This document shows positions 38,347 to 48,267 of a stretch of 64,000 bases of DNA, piece after piece. A model generated the notes under the pieces. That model saw only the letters and a list, made by a program, of their open reading frames with translations, did no database searches and was not told the origin of the DNA. Position 1 is the first letter of the stretch, and each line of letters starts with the position of its first letter. This DNA comes from Paenibacillus sp. FSL M7-0420 (GTDB taxonomy: Bacteria > Bacillota > Bacilli > Paenibacillales > Paenibacillaceae). The stretch spans positions 4,092,001 to 4,156,000 of the forward strand of contig NZ_JBBOCJ010000001.1 of NCBI RefSeq assembly GCF_038002345.1. Direction: 5' to 3'. Position numbers and translations under genes: made by a program.

Positions 38347-38757
38347 TTATTCTTCTTTCAGGTGACGAACGGCCTTGGCCAATTCTTCAGGATCTTTCAT
38401 AGAGACTAGCTTCGGAGGCTGCAAAGGCGTGAACCCCCCGGGCTCTTCACTGACCGCCTCCCGTTTTGGGGTTAGCAGGTCTTTGAGCTCCTGATCCTCT
38501 TCAGGTGTACTAATATCAAGCTTCCCGCCAAGAGACTCTCCGTTATCGAACAAACCGGCTTCCGGGTCTGAGGATTCTTTTCCGATAATAAAACCCAATA
38601 CCCATCTCAGGAAGAAAGCAAGCACAAACCAGATAATAAATCCGTACAGGCCCCGGATCAGGCTGGTACCCAGCAGGTTCTGTCCGTTGTTCGCAAGGAA
38701 GGTTAGTACAAATCCGATCAGTCCGGCCACAATATTCAGTAATAGTTTCCTGCTCAT
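38347..38757 (-). CDS. Small membrane protein between cheD and sigD
   Basis: A 136-residue protein with two predicted membrane segments (about 7-25, LNIVAGLIGFVLTFLA, and 36-56, LYGFIIWFVLAFFLRWVLGFIIG) joined by a short polar turn, then an acidic cytosolic tail (EEDQELKDLLTPKRE ... DPEELAKAVRHLKEE). Its ATG lies just after the cheD stop codon. I do not recognise the family. Position suggests an accessory role in motility or chemotaxis. Confidence 0.7.
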   Translation of the reverse strand: MSRKLLLNIVAGLIGFVLTFLANNGQNLLGTSLIRGLYGFIIWFVLAFFLRWVLGFIIGKESSDPEAGLFDNGESLGGKLDISTPEEDQELKDLLTPKREAVSEEPGGFTPLQPPKLVSMKDPEELAKAVRHLKEE

Positions 38758-38759
38758 GG

Positions 38760-39257
38760 CTAAATTTCCTTCGGGCCTTTTTGAACGCTGCGGATAAAAA
38801 TCACTCCGGTATTGCAGGAGATTTCTATCGTGCGCCCATAATTGCCGCCCGTGTCCTCCGCGATAAGCGGAATATGAAGGCTCTCAAGAGCAAGCTTGCA
38901 GGATTCCACATTCCGAGGCCCGATCCTCATGGTGTCACTCCCTCCGGCAAAAGCAAACATCTGCGAGCCTCCGGCCATCTTGGCCACAATCCGGCTTCTA
39001 ACCGCCCCCAGCCCCAGCAGGCGGGCCAAAAGCTCAGGCACAGCAGTATCTGCGAACTTGGCGATATTCAGCTGTCCCTCCCTGGCAATCTCTGACGAGG
39101 GCAGCATGACATGAGCCATCCCCGCCAGCTTTTTACCGGGATCAAACAGAGTCAGACCTACGCAGGAGCCAAGACCGGTCGTACGAATAAGGCTGTCCTG
39201 GCTGCCTACGTTCAGATCCGCCATACCTACTTTAATGATGCTCTGCTCTTCAATCAT
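38760..39257 (-). CDS. cheD: Chemoreceptor glutamine deamidase CheD
   Basis: Deamidates receptor glutamines and binds CheC in the adaptation circuit. The 165-residue protein has the catalytic cysteine in TGLGSCVGL (C32) and histidine in GMAHVMLP (H49), with the ADTAVPELL stretch next. Its ATG overlaps the cheC stop by 8 nt, so CheC and CheD, known partners in B. subtilis, are made together. Confidence 0.96.
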   Translation of the reverse strand: MIEEQSIIKVGMADLNVGSQDSLIRTTGLGSCVGLTLFDPGKKLAGMAHVMLPSSEIAREGQLNIAKFADTAVPELLARLLGLGAVRSRIVAKMAGGSQMFAFAGGSDTMRIGPRNVESCKLALESLHIPLIAEDTGGNYGRTIEISCNTGVIFIRSVQKGPKEI

Positions 39258-39876
39258 TGTCGAACGGTACTCCTAAAGCCTTGAATATTTTGGGGAACGA
39301 TTCCGGATCGGGAATAAGGAAGAATTGTCCTTCAATTTCATTTTGGCCTTCTAAAAAAGTCGTATCGATCAGCAGCGCATCATCGCCCATCTGACCGAAC
39401 TGCAGCAGCCCGTAACCAAGAATCGCTCCGGCCATATCCATTGCAAGCGCCGGCACGGTCGGATACATGGTCAGGGAGGTGAAGTCCGCCAGGGAAGAGA
39501 GATAAGAGCCGGCCAGAATATTGCCGATCTCGCTTAGTGCGGATAATTCCATCTCACTCAGCTCACCGCCGCCGGAGACTTCAATGCCGGCAATCCGGCT
39601 GAGCAGGTTGCTTGCCGCCTCCGGGGTAAGAATAAAGAACAGGTTGCCCGGGGCTTCACCTTCCACACGCAGGAATACCGCGTATACCAGCTCCTCCGCT
39701 CCGCCCACCTTATCAGTGATCTCCTCGAAGCTGAGCAGCTGTACCTTAGGCACGGCCATGTCAATCGGCTTATTGAGCAGCTGGGACAAGGCAGTGGCCG
39801 CATTACCGGCCCCAATATTCCCTACTTCCTTAAGCACATCCATTTTGAAATCTTTGAAATTCTTGAATAGCTCCAT
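39250..39876 (-). CDS. cheC: CheY-P phosphatase CheC
   Basis: Dephosphorylates CheY-P and is stimulated by CheD. The 208-residue protein (B. subtilis 209) has both phosphatase half-motifs: MDVLKEVGNIGAGNAATAL near 12-31 and ELSALSEIGNILAGSYLSSL near 107-126, each with the expected Glu and Asn. GGAGGG precedes the ATG, and the gene lies 3 nt after cheW. Confidence 0.96.
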   Translation of the reverse strand: MELFKNFKDFKMDVLKEVGNIGAGNAATALSQLLNKPIDMAVPKVQLLSFEEITDKVGGAEELVYAVFLRVEGEAPGNLFFILTPEAASNLLSRIAGIEVSGGGELSEMELSALSEIGNILAGSYLSSLADFTSLTMYPTVPALAMDMAGAILGYGLLQFGQMGDDALLIDTTFLEGQNEIEGQFFLIPDPESFPKIFKALGVPFDND

Positions 39877-39879
39877 AGG

Positions 39880-40341
39880 CTAGCCCTCCAGGCTTTCCAG
39901 CTGCACGATTTCACTCTTGTTCAGCACTTCAGACAGGTTAAGCATAATCAACAGACGGTCATCCCCAATTTTGGCTACCCCATCCAGATACTTCGCCTTG
40001 ATGCCCCCTACAACATCCGGCGGTACATCGATAATGTCACGGTTCAAGTCGATGACATCATTGGCTGAATCGACAATGAAGCCTACTTCCATCTCATTCA
40101 CATTGACGATAATGATCCGGGTCTGGTCGGTGTGCTCCGCTTCTTCGATACCGAATCGTCCGCGCAGATCGATAACCGGAATCACAACACCGCGCAGATT
40201 GATCACACCTTTGATAAAGGAATAGGTCTTCGGTACGCGGGTAATCGGCATCATACGTTCAATCGTCTGGACCTTCTCTACTTCAATGCCGTATTCTTCA
40301 GTGCCAAGCTTGAATACAATTACTTTGATATCTTCAGCCAT
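39880..40341 (-). CDS. cheW: Chemotaxis coupling protein CheW
   Basis: Links CheA kinase to receptors. The 153-residue single-domain protein has VFKLGTEEYGIEVEKVQTIERMMPITRVP, VINLRGVVIPVIDLRGRFG and VNEMEVGFIVDSANDVIDL. A canonical AGGGAGG precedes the ATG. It follows cheA by 27 nt. Confidence 0.96.
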   Translation of the reverse strand: MAEDIKVIVFKLGTEEYGIEVEKVQTIERMMPITRVPKTYSFIKGVINLRGVVIPVIDLRGRFGIEEAEHTDQTRIIIVNVNEMEVGFIVDSANDVIDLNRDIIDVPPDVVGGIKAKYLDGVAKIGDDRLLIMLNLSEVLNKSEIVQLESLEG

Positions 40342-40368
40342 GGAATGACCCTCCCTGTTCTAACCTGA

Positions 40369-42459
40369 TTATTTGATAAAAGCATTCGGATCGATAATAA
40401 GCGCTACCTGTCCGTCTCCAAGAATCGTGGCTCCGGAAATTCCCTGCACCTCTGGGAGATACTTGCCGAGATTCTTGATTACAATTTCGTTCTGGCCAAT
40501 GAAGTCCTGCACAGCCAAAGCAACCAGCCGTTCTCCCTTGCGGACAACCACGATCTCCGTCTCCTCTTCCGTGCTTTCATCATAGTCCGGAATGGAGAAG
40601 ATCTTGCTCAGGGAGACCAGCGGAATATGGCTGCCCCGGAACTCCAGCATCCGGTTGCCGTGAATGGTGCGGATCTGGGATTGCTTCACAATTCCAGTCT
40701 CCACGATGGAAGAGAGCGGAATGGCATATTTCTCTGAGCCAAGCCGAACCAGCATCGCTGCAATGATCGACAGGGTCAGCGGAAGCTGAACGGAGAAATT
40801 CGTGCCTTTGCCCGGTGTGGAATAAATGGTGACGTTACCGCCCAGGGAAGAGATTTTGGATTTGACCACATCGAGACCCACGCCCCGGCCCGATACGTCA
40901 GAGATGACCTCAGCTGTACTGAATCCAGGCGCGAAGAGCAGCTGGTACGCTTCGTCATCTGTCATCGTGCTTGCCTGCTCTTGGGTAATCACACCCTTTT
41001 TGACAGCAGAGGCTAAGACGTTCTTCGGATAGATGCCCTTGCCATCCTCTTCAATCTCGATGAACACATGATTACCGCTGTGGAAGGCCCGGAGCTGGAC
41101 GGTCCCGGTCTCCGGCTTCCCGGCCGCAATCCGGTCTGCAATGGATTCAATCCCGTGGTCAACCGCATTGCGCAGCAGATGCACCAGCGGATCGCCAATC
41201 TCATCAATCACCGTACGGTCAAGCTCTGTATCTGCTCCAGTGATGATTAAATCCACCTTCTTGTCCAGCGATTTCGCCAGATCGCGGATCATCCGCGGGA
41301 ACCGGTTAAATACGGTGTCTACCGGAACCATGCGGAGCTTCATTACGATATTCTGCAAATCTCCGCTCACCCGGCCCATATGCTCGACCGTTTCAGTAAG
41401 ATCGCCGTTCTGCACCTCGGAGGCCAGCTGCTCCAGCCGGACACGGTCAATCAGCAGCTCGCTGAACAGATTCATCAGCACGTCCAGCCGCTCAATATCC
41501 ACACGGATGGTCCGGGAAGGCGACGGCGCTCCTCCTGCCCGGGCCGGGGCTGCTTTGCCGTTCTCTTCCTTGGGATGCAGAGAAGCCGCAGGGGAAGCAT
41601 TACCGGCAGCAACGGGAGCGGCTTCCTGCACCGGAGCCGGAGCGGGCGCTTCAGCTGTAGCTGCCGCAGTGTCTTGTCCCATTTGGCGAAGTGACTCCTG
41701 ATCAAGCGCCACAGCGGTAACCGCTTCGATCTCTGACAGATTCAGAATCATCTTCTGAATCTCACTTGCATCCTTTTGGGTTATGTAGTAGAGGGAGAAT
41801 CCGTAATCGAATTTCTCCTGCTCTATGTCCTGAACCGAAGGGAAGGATTTCACGACTTCTCCTGAACGCTCCAGAAGGTCGAAGACCATGTAGGCACGTA
41901 CGGCTTTGAGCTGACAGTCCTTACGGATCGCCACATCCACATACAGCACCTGATGGCCTTCCTGAAGGGATTGCTCCAGCACGGAGTACTGGAATTCATC
42001 CAGGAACACCTGGGCCGCGCTGGCATTGCCGGACGCAGCGGCAGTGACTTCAGCAGAAGCATTGCCGGCAGAAGGGACCTCTCCGCGTACGATGGCTTGC
42101 AGGGAAGAGACAATCGCTGTTACATCGGCCTTGCCCGCTCCCCCGCCGGTGATATCCTCCACCATGGATTCCAGCGCATCAATACTTTGGAACAGGGTAT
42201 CAAAAATGAAGTCCTGCATCCGCAGTTTGTTATTGCGCACCAGATCGAGCACGTTCTCCATTTGGTGCGTAAGCGAAGCCAAATCTTCAAACCCCATTGT
42301 AGCCGCCATACCTTTCAAGGTATGGGCGGAGCGGAAAATCACCTGAACAATACTCAGATCCTCCGGATTCGCTTCCAGCCCCATCATGCTCTCGTTCAAA
42401 GACTGCAGATGATCATTTGACTCATCAATAAACATGGATAAGTATTGGTTCATGTCCAT
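40369..42459 (-). CDS. cheA: Chemotaxis histidine kinase CheA
   Basis: Receptor-coupled kinase that phosphorylates CheY and CheB. The 696-residue protein contains the P1 Hpt domain with the phosphorylated histidine in RSAHTLKG (H46), a P2-like region (about 185-265), an Ala/Pro linker, P3 dimerisation (about 325-385), the P4 ATPase with N-box LLRNAVDHGIE, G1 DVSGRGVGLDVVK and G2 GKGTNFSVQLPLTL, and a CheW-like P5. The start is ATG at 42459 after GGGGAGG, though ATG at 42453 is also possible; the open frame runs on to 42525. Confidence 0.96.
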   Translation of the reverse strand: MDMNQYLSMFIDESNDHLQSLNESMMGLEANPEDLSIVQVIFRSAHTLKGMAATMGFEDLASLTHQMENVLDLVRNNKLRMQDFIFDTLFQSIDALESMVEDITGGGAGKADVTAIVSSLQAIVRGEVPSAGNASAEVTAAASGNASAAQVFLDEFQYSVLEQSLQEGHQVLYVDVAIRKDCQLKAVRAYMVFDLLERSGEVVKSFPSVQDIEQEKFDYGFSLYYITQKDASEIQKMILNLSEIEAVTAVALDQESLRQMGQDTAAATAEAPAPAPVQEAAPVAAGNASPAASLHPKEENGKAAPARAGGAPSPSRTIRVDIERLDVLMNLFSELLIDRVRLEQLASEVQNGDLTETVEHMGRVSGDLQNIVMKLRMVPVDTVFNRFPRMIRDLAKSLDKKVDLIITGADTELDRTVIDEIGDPLVHLLRNAVDHGIESIADRIAAGKPETGTVQLRAFHSGNHVFIEIEEDGKGIYPKNVLASAVKKGVITQEQASTMTDDEAYQLLFAPGFSTAEVISDVSGRGVGLDVVKSKISSLGGNVTIYSTPGKGTNFSVQLPLTLSIIAAMLVRLGSEKYAIPLSSIVETGIVKQSQIRTIHGNRMLEFRGSHIPLVSLSKIFSIPDYDESTEEETEIVVVRKGERLVALAVQDFIGQNEIVIKNLGKYLPEVQGISGATILGDGQVALIIDPNAFIK

Positions 42460-42493
42460 GAGCGGGTACCTCCCCTTCGAGTTCGCTATTCCA

Positions 42494-43885
42494 TTATTTA
42501 ACGGCTTGTACCAGCCTTGGAGCAATTTCTTGCAAAGGCAGGATGTGTCTTACACACTTCAACTCTACTGCAGACCTCGGCATTCCGTATACCACACAGG
42601 TTTCTTCACTCTCTGCAAAGGTTGATGTCACCCCCGAATCATAGAGTGCTTTCATCATACGTGCCCCGTCGCTGCCCATCCCCGTCATAATGACGGCATG
42701 ACGTTCCAGCGAGGTAAGCTGCAATACCGATTCAAACAGTGTATCTACAGAAGGACGATGTCCATTACGGATCTCTTCCTTAGTAAGCTCTATCATGTAT
42801 TGGCCGCCAGGCGCAGGAACCACTGTCAGGTGATAGCCCCCGGGGGCAATATACGCCGCACCCTGCCGGAGAATCATACCGTGCTCCGCTTCCGCGACCT
42901 CCAGCGCGCTGAAGGTATTCAGACGCTGGGCCAGCGACTTGGTGAAGTTAGGCGGCATATGCTGGACAATGACAATCGGTGCCGGGAAGTCACCGGGAAT
43001 GTTCTCCAGGAACGCCTTCAGCGCTCTCGGACCTCCGGTTGAGCAGCCTACAGCAACCAGCTTGCGCACGCTCCGGCCTCCGCTTGCCTGGCCTCCTGTT
43101 GCTCCAGGAGGTTCTGCGAACGAGCCTGCAGCAATTTCAGCAGCCGCCCGTTGTCCAGCCCATCCGGCGCCCGGCGCCTCCTGGGAGCGGCCTTTGAACC
43201 TCTCGGGAGCCGGTTTAGGCACTGCCGGCGCTGGCTTGACTACCCGCTTCGCAGTGGGCGGCTCAGTGCGGGCTTCCGGCTTCCGTTTGTCAGCAGGCGG
43301 TTCAAGCGGCGCCCTGACCCTCGGCTTCTCCGTGCCCAGAAGCGGCGCTTTATCCGCTTCTTTCTTGGACGGCTCCAGCTTCCTTCTTACCGGTTCCACA
43401 ACAGCCCGCGGAGCAGGCGGTTCAGCAGCGGGAGGAGGAGGCTCAGGCGATTTGACGGCGGAAGCGCGGGCTTCACGCCGCTCGCGCGCCAGCATCGCTT
43501 CCTTCATCTGCTCCCGGAGGGACACTCCGACAGCGATGATATCCTGGGAGTTTGAAATGGACGGCTTTCGGATGAAATCGAAAGCCCCCCACTCCAAGGC
43601 CAGAATCGTCTCCTTCATCCCCTCTTCATTGATGCCGGACAGCATAATCACCGGGAGCGGACGCTCGGCCATGATACTTTTGAGCGCCTCCAGGCCATTC
43701 ATCTCAGGCATCTCCACATCCATGGTTACGAGATCCGGACGAAGCTCGTTAACCTTCTCAATCGCCTCGCGTCCGTTGGCAGCTGTCGCTGTGACTTGAA
43801 AGTCGGCATCATTCTCTATTAAATCGGAAATGATCTTGCGCATGAATGCAGAATCATCAACAACCAGAACTTTATATGGCCTCAT
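42494..43885 (-). CDS. cheB: Chemotaxis response regulator / glutamate methylesterase CheB
   Basis: Removes methyl groups from receptors when phosphorylated. The 463-residue protein starts with a receiver domain (VLVVDDSAFMRK; phospho-acceptor aspartate in LVTMDVEMPEMNG) and ends with the esterase domain (VGCSTGGPRAL with the nucleophile serine near 280; QHMPPNFT; MTGMGSDGA). Between them is a linker of about 140 residues rich in P, A, K, R and E, longer than in B. subtilis CheB (total 357). ATG at 43885 follows GAGGTGG. Confidence 0.95.
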   Translation of the reverse strand: MRPYKVLVVDDSAFMRKIISDLIENDADFQVTATAANGREAIEKVNELRPDLVTMDVEMPEMNGLEALKSIMAERPLPVIMLSGINEEGMKETILALEWGAFDFIRKPSISNSQDIIAVGVSLREQMKEAMLARERREARASAVKSPEPPPPAAEPPAPRAVVEPVRRKLEPSKKEADKAPLLGTEKPRVRAPLEPPADKRKPEARTEPPTAKRVVKPAPAVPKPAPERFKGRSQEAPGAGWAGQRAAAEIAAGSFAEPPGATGGQASGGRSVRKLVAVGCSTGGPRALKAFLENIPGDFPAPIVIVQHMPPNFTKSLAQRLNTFSALEVAEAEHGMILRQGAAYIAPGGYHLTVVPAPGGQYMIELTKEEIRNGHRPSVDTLFESVLQLTSLERHAVIMTGMGSDGARMMKALYDSGVTSTFAESEETCVVYGMPRSAVELKCVRHILPLQEIAPRLVQAVK

Positions 43886-43920
43886 AGCTTTTCCACCTCT
43901 GTGCCTCAAATTCAGAACAA

Positions 43921-44799
43921 TTATCTGTTTCGTTTCAACCACTTGCTGATGAATCCCTTGATGCCTTGAACTTTAGCGGTTTCTACTGAATCCACAGCCA
44001 GATAGCTCTGCGCAAGCCTCTGCACATCCCTGGCTGCAATACTGTTCGGAAAAGCCACTGAGAATGGAATTTGTTTCTTAACGGCCTGTACTACATGCGG
44101 ATCACTGCTGATGTAACCGAGGAAGGGAAGCTCAAGCTGCAGGAACCGGCTGGCCGCCATCCGGATTTTGTCACTGGTGGCCCGTGCCTCCCGTTCATCC
44201 CCTGCCTGATTGACAATCAGCCTGAACGAAACCTCAGGATGCGCATTATGAACAACCTTCATCAGAGCATATGCATCTGTAATTGCGGTAGGCTCAGGCG
44301 TGGTCACCACCAGGCAGTCATCGGCAGAAGTGATGAATTTCATCGTTTCCTTGGACAGCCCCGCCCCTGTGTCGAACAGGATGAAATCCATGGTATCGGC
44401 AATGCTTGCAATCTGTGTGGTAAAGTAATTCAGATCCGCCTCCGATAGTGTGAACAGCTCGTCCATCCCGGAGCCCCCTGCAATGAAGGGCAACGCCTGC
44501 GGTCCGAGCTGAATGATCTGTCCGATATCCGCTTCCCGCTTGAGCAGGTGGTACAGATTGTATCTGGAGGAGACACCCATAAGGACATCAATATTGGCCA
44601 TGCCGATATCGGCATCGAACAGAAGCACTCTCCGTCCCATGGCCTTCAGTGCAAGCGCGAAGTTAAGGGTGAAATTCGACTTTCCGACTCCCCCCTTCCC
44701 GCTGCATACCGTGATGATCCGGGCGGAGGCACCGCTTCCGGGAGCCTGCCTTGTATCCTGGCTGGAGACCAGCCGTCTTAATGCCTGCGCCTGGTCCAT
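43921..44799 (-). CDS. flhG: MinD-like ATPase FlhG (YlxH)
   Basis: Controls flagellar number and placement with FlhF. The 292-residue ParA/MinD-family protein has the deviant Walker A SGKGGVGKSNFTLNFA near 34-49, DADIGMANIDVLMG, and FDTGAGLS (Walker B region). Start codons GTG (44802) and ATG (44799) both overlap the flhF stop; I use ATG. Its direct coupling to flhF fits their joint role. Confidence 0.95.
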   Translation of the reverse strand: MDQAQALRRLVSSQDTRQAPGSGASARIITVCSGKGGVGKSNFTLNFALALKAMGRRVLLFDADIGMANIDVLMGVSSRYNLYHLLKREADIGQIIQLGPQALPFIAGGSGMDELFTLSEADLNYFTTQIASIADTMDFILFDTGAGLSKETMKFITSADDCLVVTTPEPTAITDAYALMKVVHNAHPEVSFRLIVNQAGDEREARATSDKIRMAASRFLQLELPFLGYISSDPHVVQAVKKQIPFSVAFPNSIAARDVQRLAQSYLAVDSVETAKVQGIKGFISKWLKRNR

Positions 44800-46217
44800 C
44801 ACCCGCCCCCTGTTCCCAGCAGCATGCCGCCAATCTGCTCCCCTGTGGCCATAAGAAGATCATCAGGAACATTCTGTCCGTTGGTAATATAAGAGAGCTT
44901 CAGCGGATAATCATTCAGGACATTGAACAGCGGGCCGTAGCTCCCCGTTTCATCCAGCTTCGTGAATACAACCTTATCCAGCTGGTATCTGCCGAAGTGC
45001 TCCGCGATCTTTTTCATATCGCGGCTTTTCGAGGTCAGGCTCAGCACCAGCAGGGTCTCGCTCTTAAGCTCCTTGGCCAGCAGGCTCTGCAGTTCTGCCA
45101 CCAGCATTTCATTGCGGTAATTCCGTCCGGCGGTGTCCATTAACACCAGATCACAGCTCTCCAGCCGGAACATCGCCCGCTGCAGATCACCCGGCGACTG
45201 GACAACCTCCAGCGGCATGTTGAGAATGGAAGCGTAGGTTCTAAGCTGTTCAACGGCAGATATCCGGTAAGTATCCGAGGTAATCAGCCCAACCTTGCGG
45301 CCCTGCTTGAACAGCTGCTCCGCTGCCAGCTTGGCAATCGTTGTCGTCTTGCCGACCCCAGTCGGCCCGGCAATATATACAATCCGGGTATCCGGGGCAA
45401 TACCGCCGGCAATGCGTCCTGACAGAAAACCATCAATCTGCTCTCTGAGCACAGCCTCGAATTGCTCCGGCCCCCAGCTGCTTCCTTCCTCACGGTAACG
45501 CTCCAGAACATGTCCGATCCATTCCTCTACGAGAACAGCGTCAGTCTCCTGGTCAATCAGGCGGCTGCGTAAGGATTCCAGCGCATCAGGCAGCTCGGCT
45601 GCCCCTGAGGAATAACGTGCGATACGTTCCATCCACTGCTTCATATCCCGGATCTCCCGCAGAACATCGCTTTCAGTGGGAGCAGTATGCTCAGGTTCAG
45701 ACTGCTCTGTTGCAAGCGATTCATAGATCGCTGCAAGCTTCTTCCGGTTCTCCTCCGGCTGCGGTCCAGACGGCAGGCCTGCTGCAATATCCTCAGTGCG
45801 GATATCCGGCGGTTCCGTCTTGGCTACAGGCGGCATCACAGCGACGCCTCCGCCCTGCTCCAGCGGATCAGCCAGCGCTGCGGCAATCTCGGCAAACGAC
45901 TTGGCTGCTGCCGCATCTCTTACCGTCACAGGCGGCGGGAGAGGAGGAGCAGCGGCTGAGGCAGCCTTCTGATAGGCCTCTGGCACTGCATTTCGCGGTA
46001 CATTCATGGGCGGTGCAGGAATCTTCTCCTGCGCGGCCGCCTTTGTACCGTTCTCCACAGCAGCCACAACCTCAATCTTCTTTTTCGTGAACATGCCCAT
46101 GAATCCGCCAACCTTTATTTCTTTGGTGCTTAAAATAACGGCATCGCTTCCAAGCTCGCTGCGGATCGAATGCATGGCGTCAGGCATCGTATCGACCACA
46201 TAACGCTTCACTCTCAT
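44799..46217 (-). CDS. flhF: Flagellar biosynthesis GTPase FlhF (SRP-type)
   Basis: SRP-family GTPase that sets the site and number of flagella. The 472-residue protein has the B domain start (MRVKRYVVDTMPDAMHSIRSELG), a long Ala/Pro/Glu-rich linker (about 70-190), and the NG domain with GPTGVGKTT near 282, TSDTYRISAVEQLR, and FTKLDETG. It is longer than B. subtilis FlhF (about 366), mostly in the linker. Its ATG overlaps the flhA TGA by 4 nt. Confidence 0.95.
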   Translation of the reverse strand: MRVKRYVVDTMPDAMHSIRSELGSDAVILSTKEIKVGGFMGMFTKKKIEVVAAVENGTKAAAQEKIPAPPMNVPRNAVPEAYQKAASAAAPPLPPPVTVRDAAAAKSFAEIAAALADPLEQGGGVAVMPPVAKTEPPDIRTEDIAAGLPSGPQPEENRKKLAAIYESLATEQSEPEHTAPTESDVLREIRDMKQWMERIARYSSGAAELPDALESLRSRLIDQETDAVLVEEWIGHVLERYREEGSSWGPEQFEAVLREQIDGFLSGRIAGGIAPDTRIVYIAGPTGVGKTTTIAKLAAEQLFKQGRKVGLITSDTYRISAVEQLRTYASILNMPLEVVQSPGDLQRAMFRLESCDLVLMDTAGRNYRNEMLVAELQSLLAKELKSETLLVLSLTSKSRDMKKIAEHFGRYQLDKVVFTKLDETGSYGPLFNVLNDYPLKLSYITNGQNVPDDLLMATGEQIGGMLLGTGGG

Positions 46218-48247
46218 AAGTTCACCACCCCGACGCTTTGAATTTCAATGTTTGGCTCCAGCTCGCTGTAGGAGAGCACCGGGATATCCTGCATGGTTCG
46301 CTCAATCACCTGGCGCAGATACATGCGAATCGTTGGAGAGGTTAGTACAATCGGCTGCTGGCCGGATTGCAGGAGACGGTTGATCTGCTCCGTAAGCCGC
46401 TGATAGACGGTTTGGGTAGATACCGGATCGAGCGCCAAGTAGCTGCCCTGCTCCGTCTGCTGCACGCTCTCGGAAATTTTTTTCTCAAGTCCGGGGCCTA
46501 CGGTAATGACACGCAGGGTCTCCCCCGTCTGAGAGAACTGCTGGGTAATCTGTCTGGAGAGGGATTGCCGCACATATTCAGTCAGAATGTCAGGGTCCTT
46601 GGTATACGTGCCGTAATCGGCAAGCGTCTCGAAGATGGTGACCAGATCGCGGATGGATATTTTCTCCCGCAGCAGCTTGCCCAGCACCTTCTGAATATCC
46701 CCGACGGCAAGAATGGAAGGGATCAGCTCGTCCACCAGCACAGGATAATTCTCCCTGAGGTTGTCGACCAGCTGCTTCGTCTCCTGACGGCCCAGCAATT
46801 CGTGTCCATATCGTTTGATCAGCTCGGTCAGATGTGTGGCTACAACGGAAGGCGGGTCAACCACGGTATAGCCGGATAATTCAGCCCGCTCCTTCACCGA
46901 CTCATCGATCCATAGGGCAGGCAGCCCAAAGGATGGTTCAATAGTCTCAATCCCGCTAATCGACTCATCATCATAACCGGGGCTCATGGCGAGATAGTGA
47001 TTAAGTAATAATTCACCGCCGCCAACGTTATTTCCTTTAATTTTGATGACATATTCATTCGGTTTTAGTTGAATATTGTCGCGAATACGAATAACCGGCA
47101 CGACAAGACCCATCTCCAGTGCACATTGCCGTCGAATCATGATGATACGGTCGAGCAGATCGCCGCCCTGCCCCGTATCCGCCAAAGGAATCAGACCATA
47201 ACCAAATTCGAATTCGATCGGGTCCACCGTAAGCAGATTGATGACACTTTCGGGACTTCGCACCTCTTCGATCTGCTTCTCCTCGACCAGTTGTTCATCG
47301 GCAATCTGCTGCCTGCTGGCCTTCTGCCCCATACTGTAAGCCGCGTAAGCCATCAGCCCTGCCAAAGGAAGCGTGGACAAAATCGTAATCGGGGTAAAGA
47401 AACCCAGAAACGCAATTGTCGCAGCCACTATGTATAGAAGCTTCGGATAAGACAGCAATTGTCCGGTCAGATCCTCGGCCAGATTGCCTTCCGAAGCCGC
47501 CCGGGTAACGATCAGACCGGAAGCCGTGGAGATCAGCAGGGCGGGAATCTGGCTGACCAGACCGTCACCGATGGTCAGTACAGAGTAGGTTGAGAGTGCT
47601 GTCTGGAACGACATGCCGTGAACGGTCATACCGATAATGAAGCCGCCGATCAGGTTGATAATGAGGATGATGATACTGGCAATAGCGTCACCTTTGACGA
47701 ACTTACTCGCACCATCCATGGCTCCGAAGAAATCCGCCTCGCGTTCGACATTACGGCGGCGTTCCCGTGCCTGCTGCTCATTGATCATCCCCGCATTCAG
47801 ATCCGCATCAATACTCATCTGCTTACCGGGCATCGCATCCAGTGTGAAGCGGGCGCCTACCTCGGCCACGCGCTCAGAACCCTTGGTGATAACAATGAAC
47901 TGAACCACAACCAGGATCAGGAAGACAATGAACCCGATCGCGATCTGTCCCCTGGCAATCCAGCTTCCGAAGGTCGCTACGACCTCCCCGGCATGGCCAT
48001 CAGCCAGAATCAGCTTGGTTGTGGACAGGTTCAGCGCTAAGCGGAACAGCGTGGTGATCAGGAGCAGTGAAGGAAATATTGAGAACTGCAGCGGATCTCT
48101 GGTATTCATAGCGACCAATATAATGGTCAGGGCTATCGAGATATTGATAATTAACAGTACATCCAAAAGCCAGACAGGGATGGGCAGAATCATCATCAGC
48201 ACGATACCGATAATGCCCAGTAGAACTGTTAGATCTTTAGCTTTCAA
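46214..48247 (-). CDS. flhA: Flagellar type III export protein FlhA
   Basis: Inner-membrane export gate subunit. The 677-residue protein has about eight N-terminal membrane segments (residues 1-310) including GERVAEVGARFTLDAMPGKQMSIDADLNAG, the FHIPEP signature region, and a cytoplasmic domain for substrate-chaperone docking. Start is TTG at 48247 with AAGGACA and GGGGAGG upstream. It follows flhB by 20 nt. Confidence 0.97.
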   Translation of the reverse strand: MKAKDLTVLLGIIGIVLMMILPIPVWLLDVLLIINISIALTIILVAMNTRDPLQFSIFPSLLLITTLFRLALNLSTTKLILADGHAGEVVATFGSWIARGQIAIGFIVFLILVVVQFIVITKGSERVAEVGARFTLDAMPGKQMSIDADLNAGMINEQQARERRRNVEREADFFGAMDGASKFVKGDAIASIIILIINLIGGFIIGMTVHGMSFQTALSTYSVLTIGDGLVSQIPALLISTASGLIVTRAASEGNLAEDLTGQLLSYPKLLYIVAATIAFLGFFTPITILSTLPLAGLMAYAAYSMGQKASRQQIADEQLVEEKQIEEVRSPESVINLLTVDPIEFEFGYGLIPLADTGQGGDLLDRIIMIRRQCALEMGLVVPVIRIRDNIQLKPNEYVIKIKGNNVGGGELLLNHYLAMSPGYDDESISGIETIEPSFGLPALWIDESVKERAELSGYTVVDPPSVVATHLTELIKRYGHELLGRQETKQLVDNLRENYPVLVDELIPSILAVGDIQKVLGKLLREKISIRDLVTIFETLADYGTYTKDPDILTEYVRQSLSRQITQQFSQTGETLRVITVGPGLEKKISESVQQTEQGSYLALDPVSTQTVYQRLTEQINRLLQSGQQPIVLTSPTIRMYLRQVIERTMQDIPVLSYSELEPNIEIQSVGVVNL

Positions 48248-48267
48248 TGTCCTTAACCTCCCCCGGC

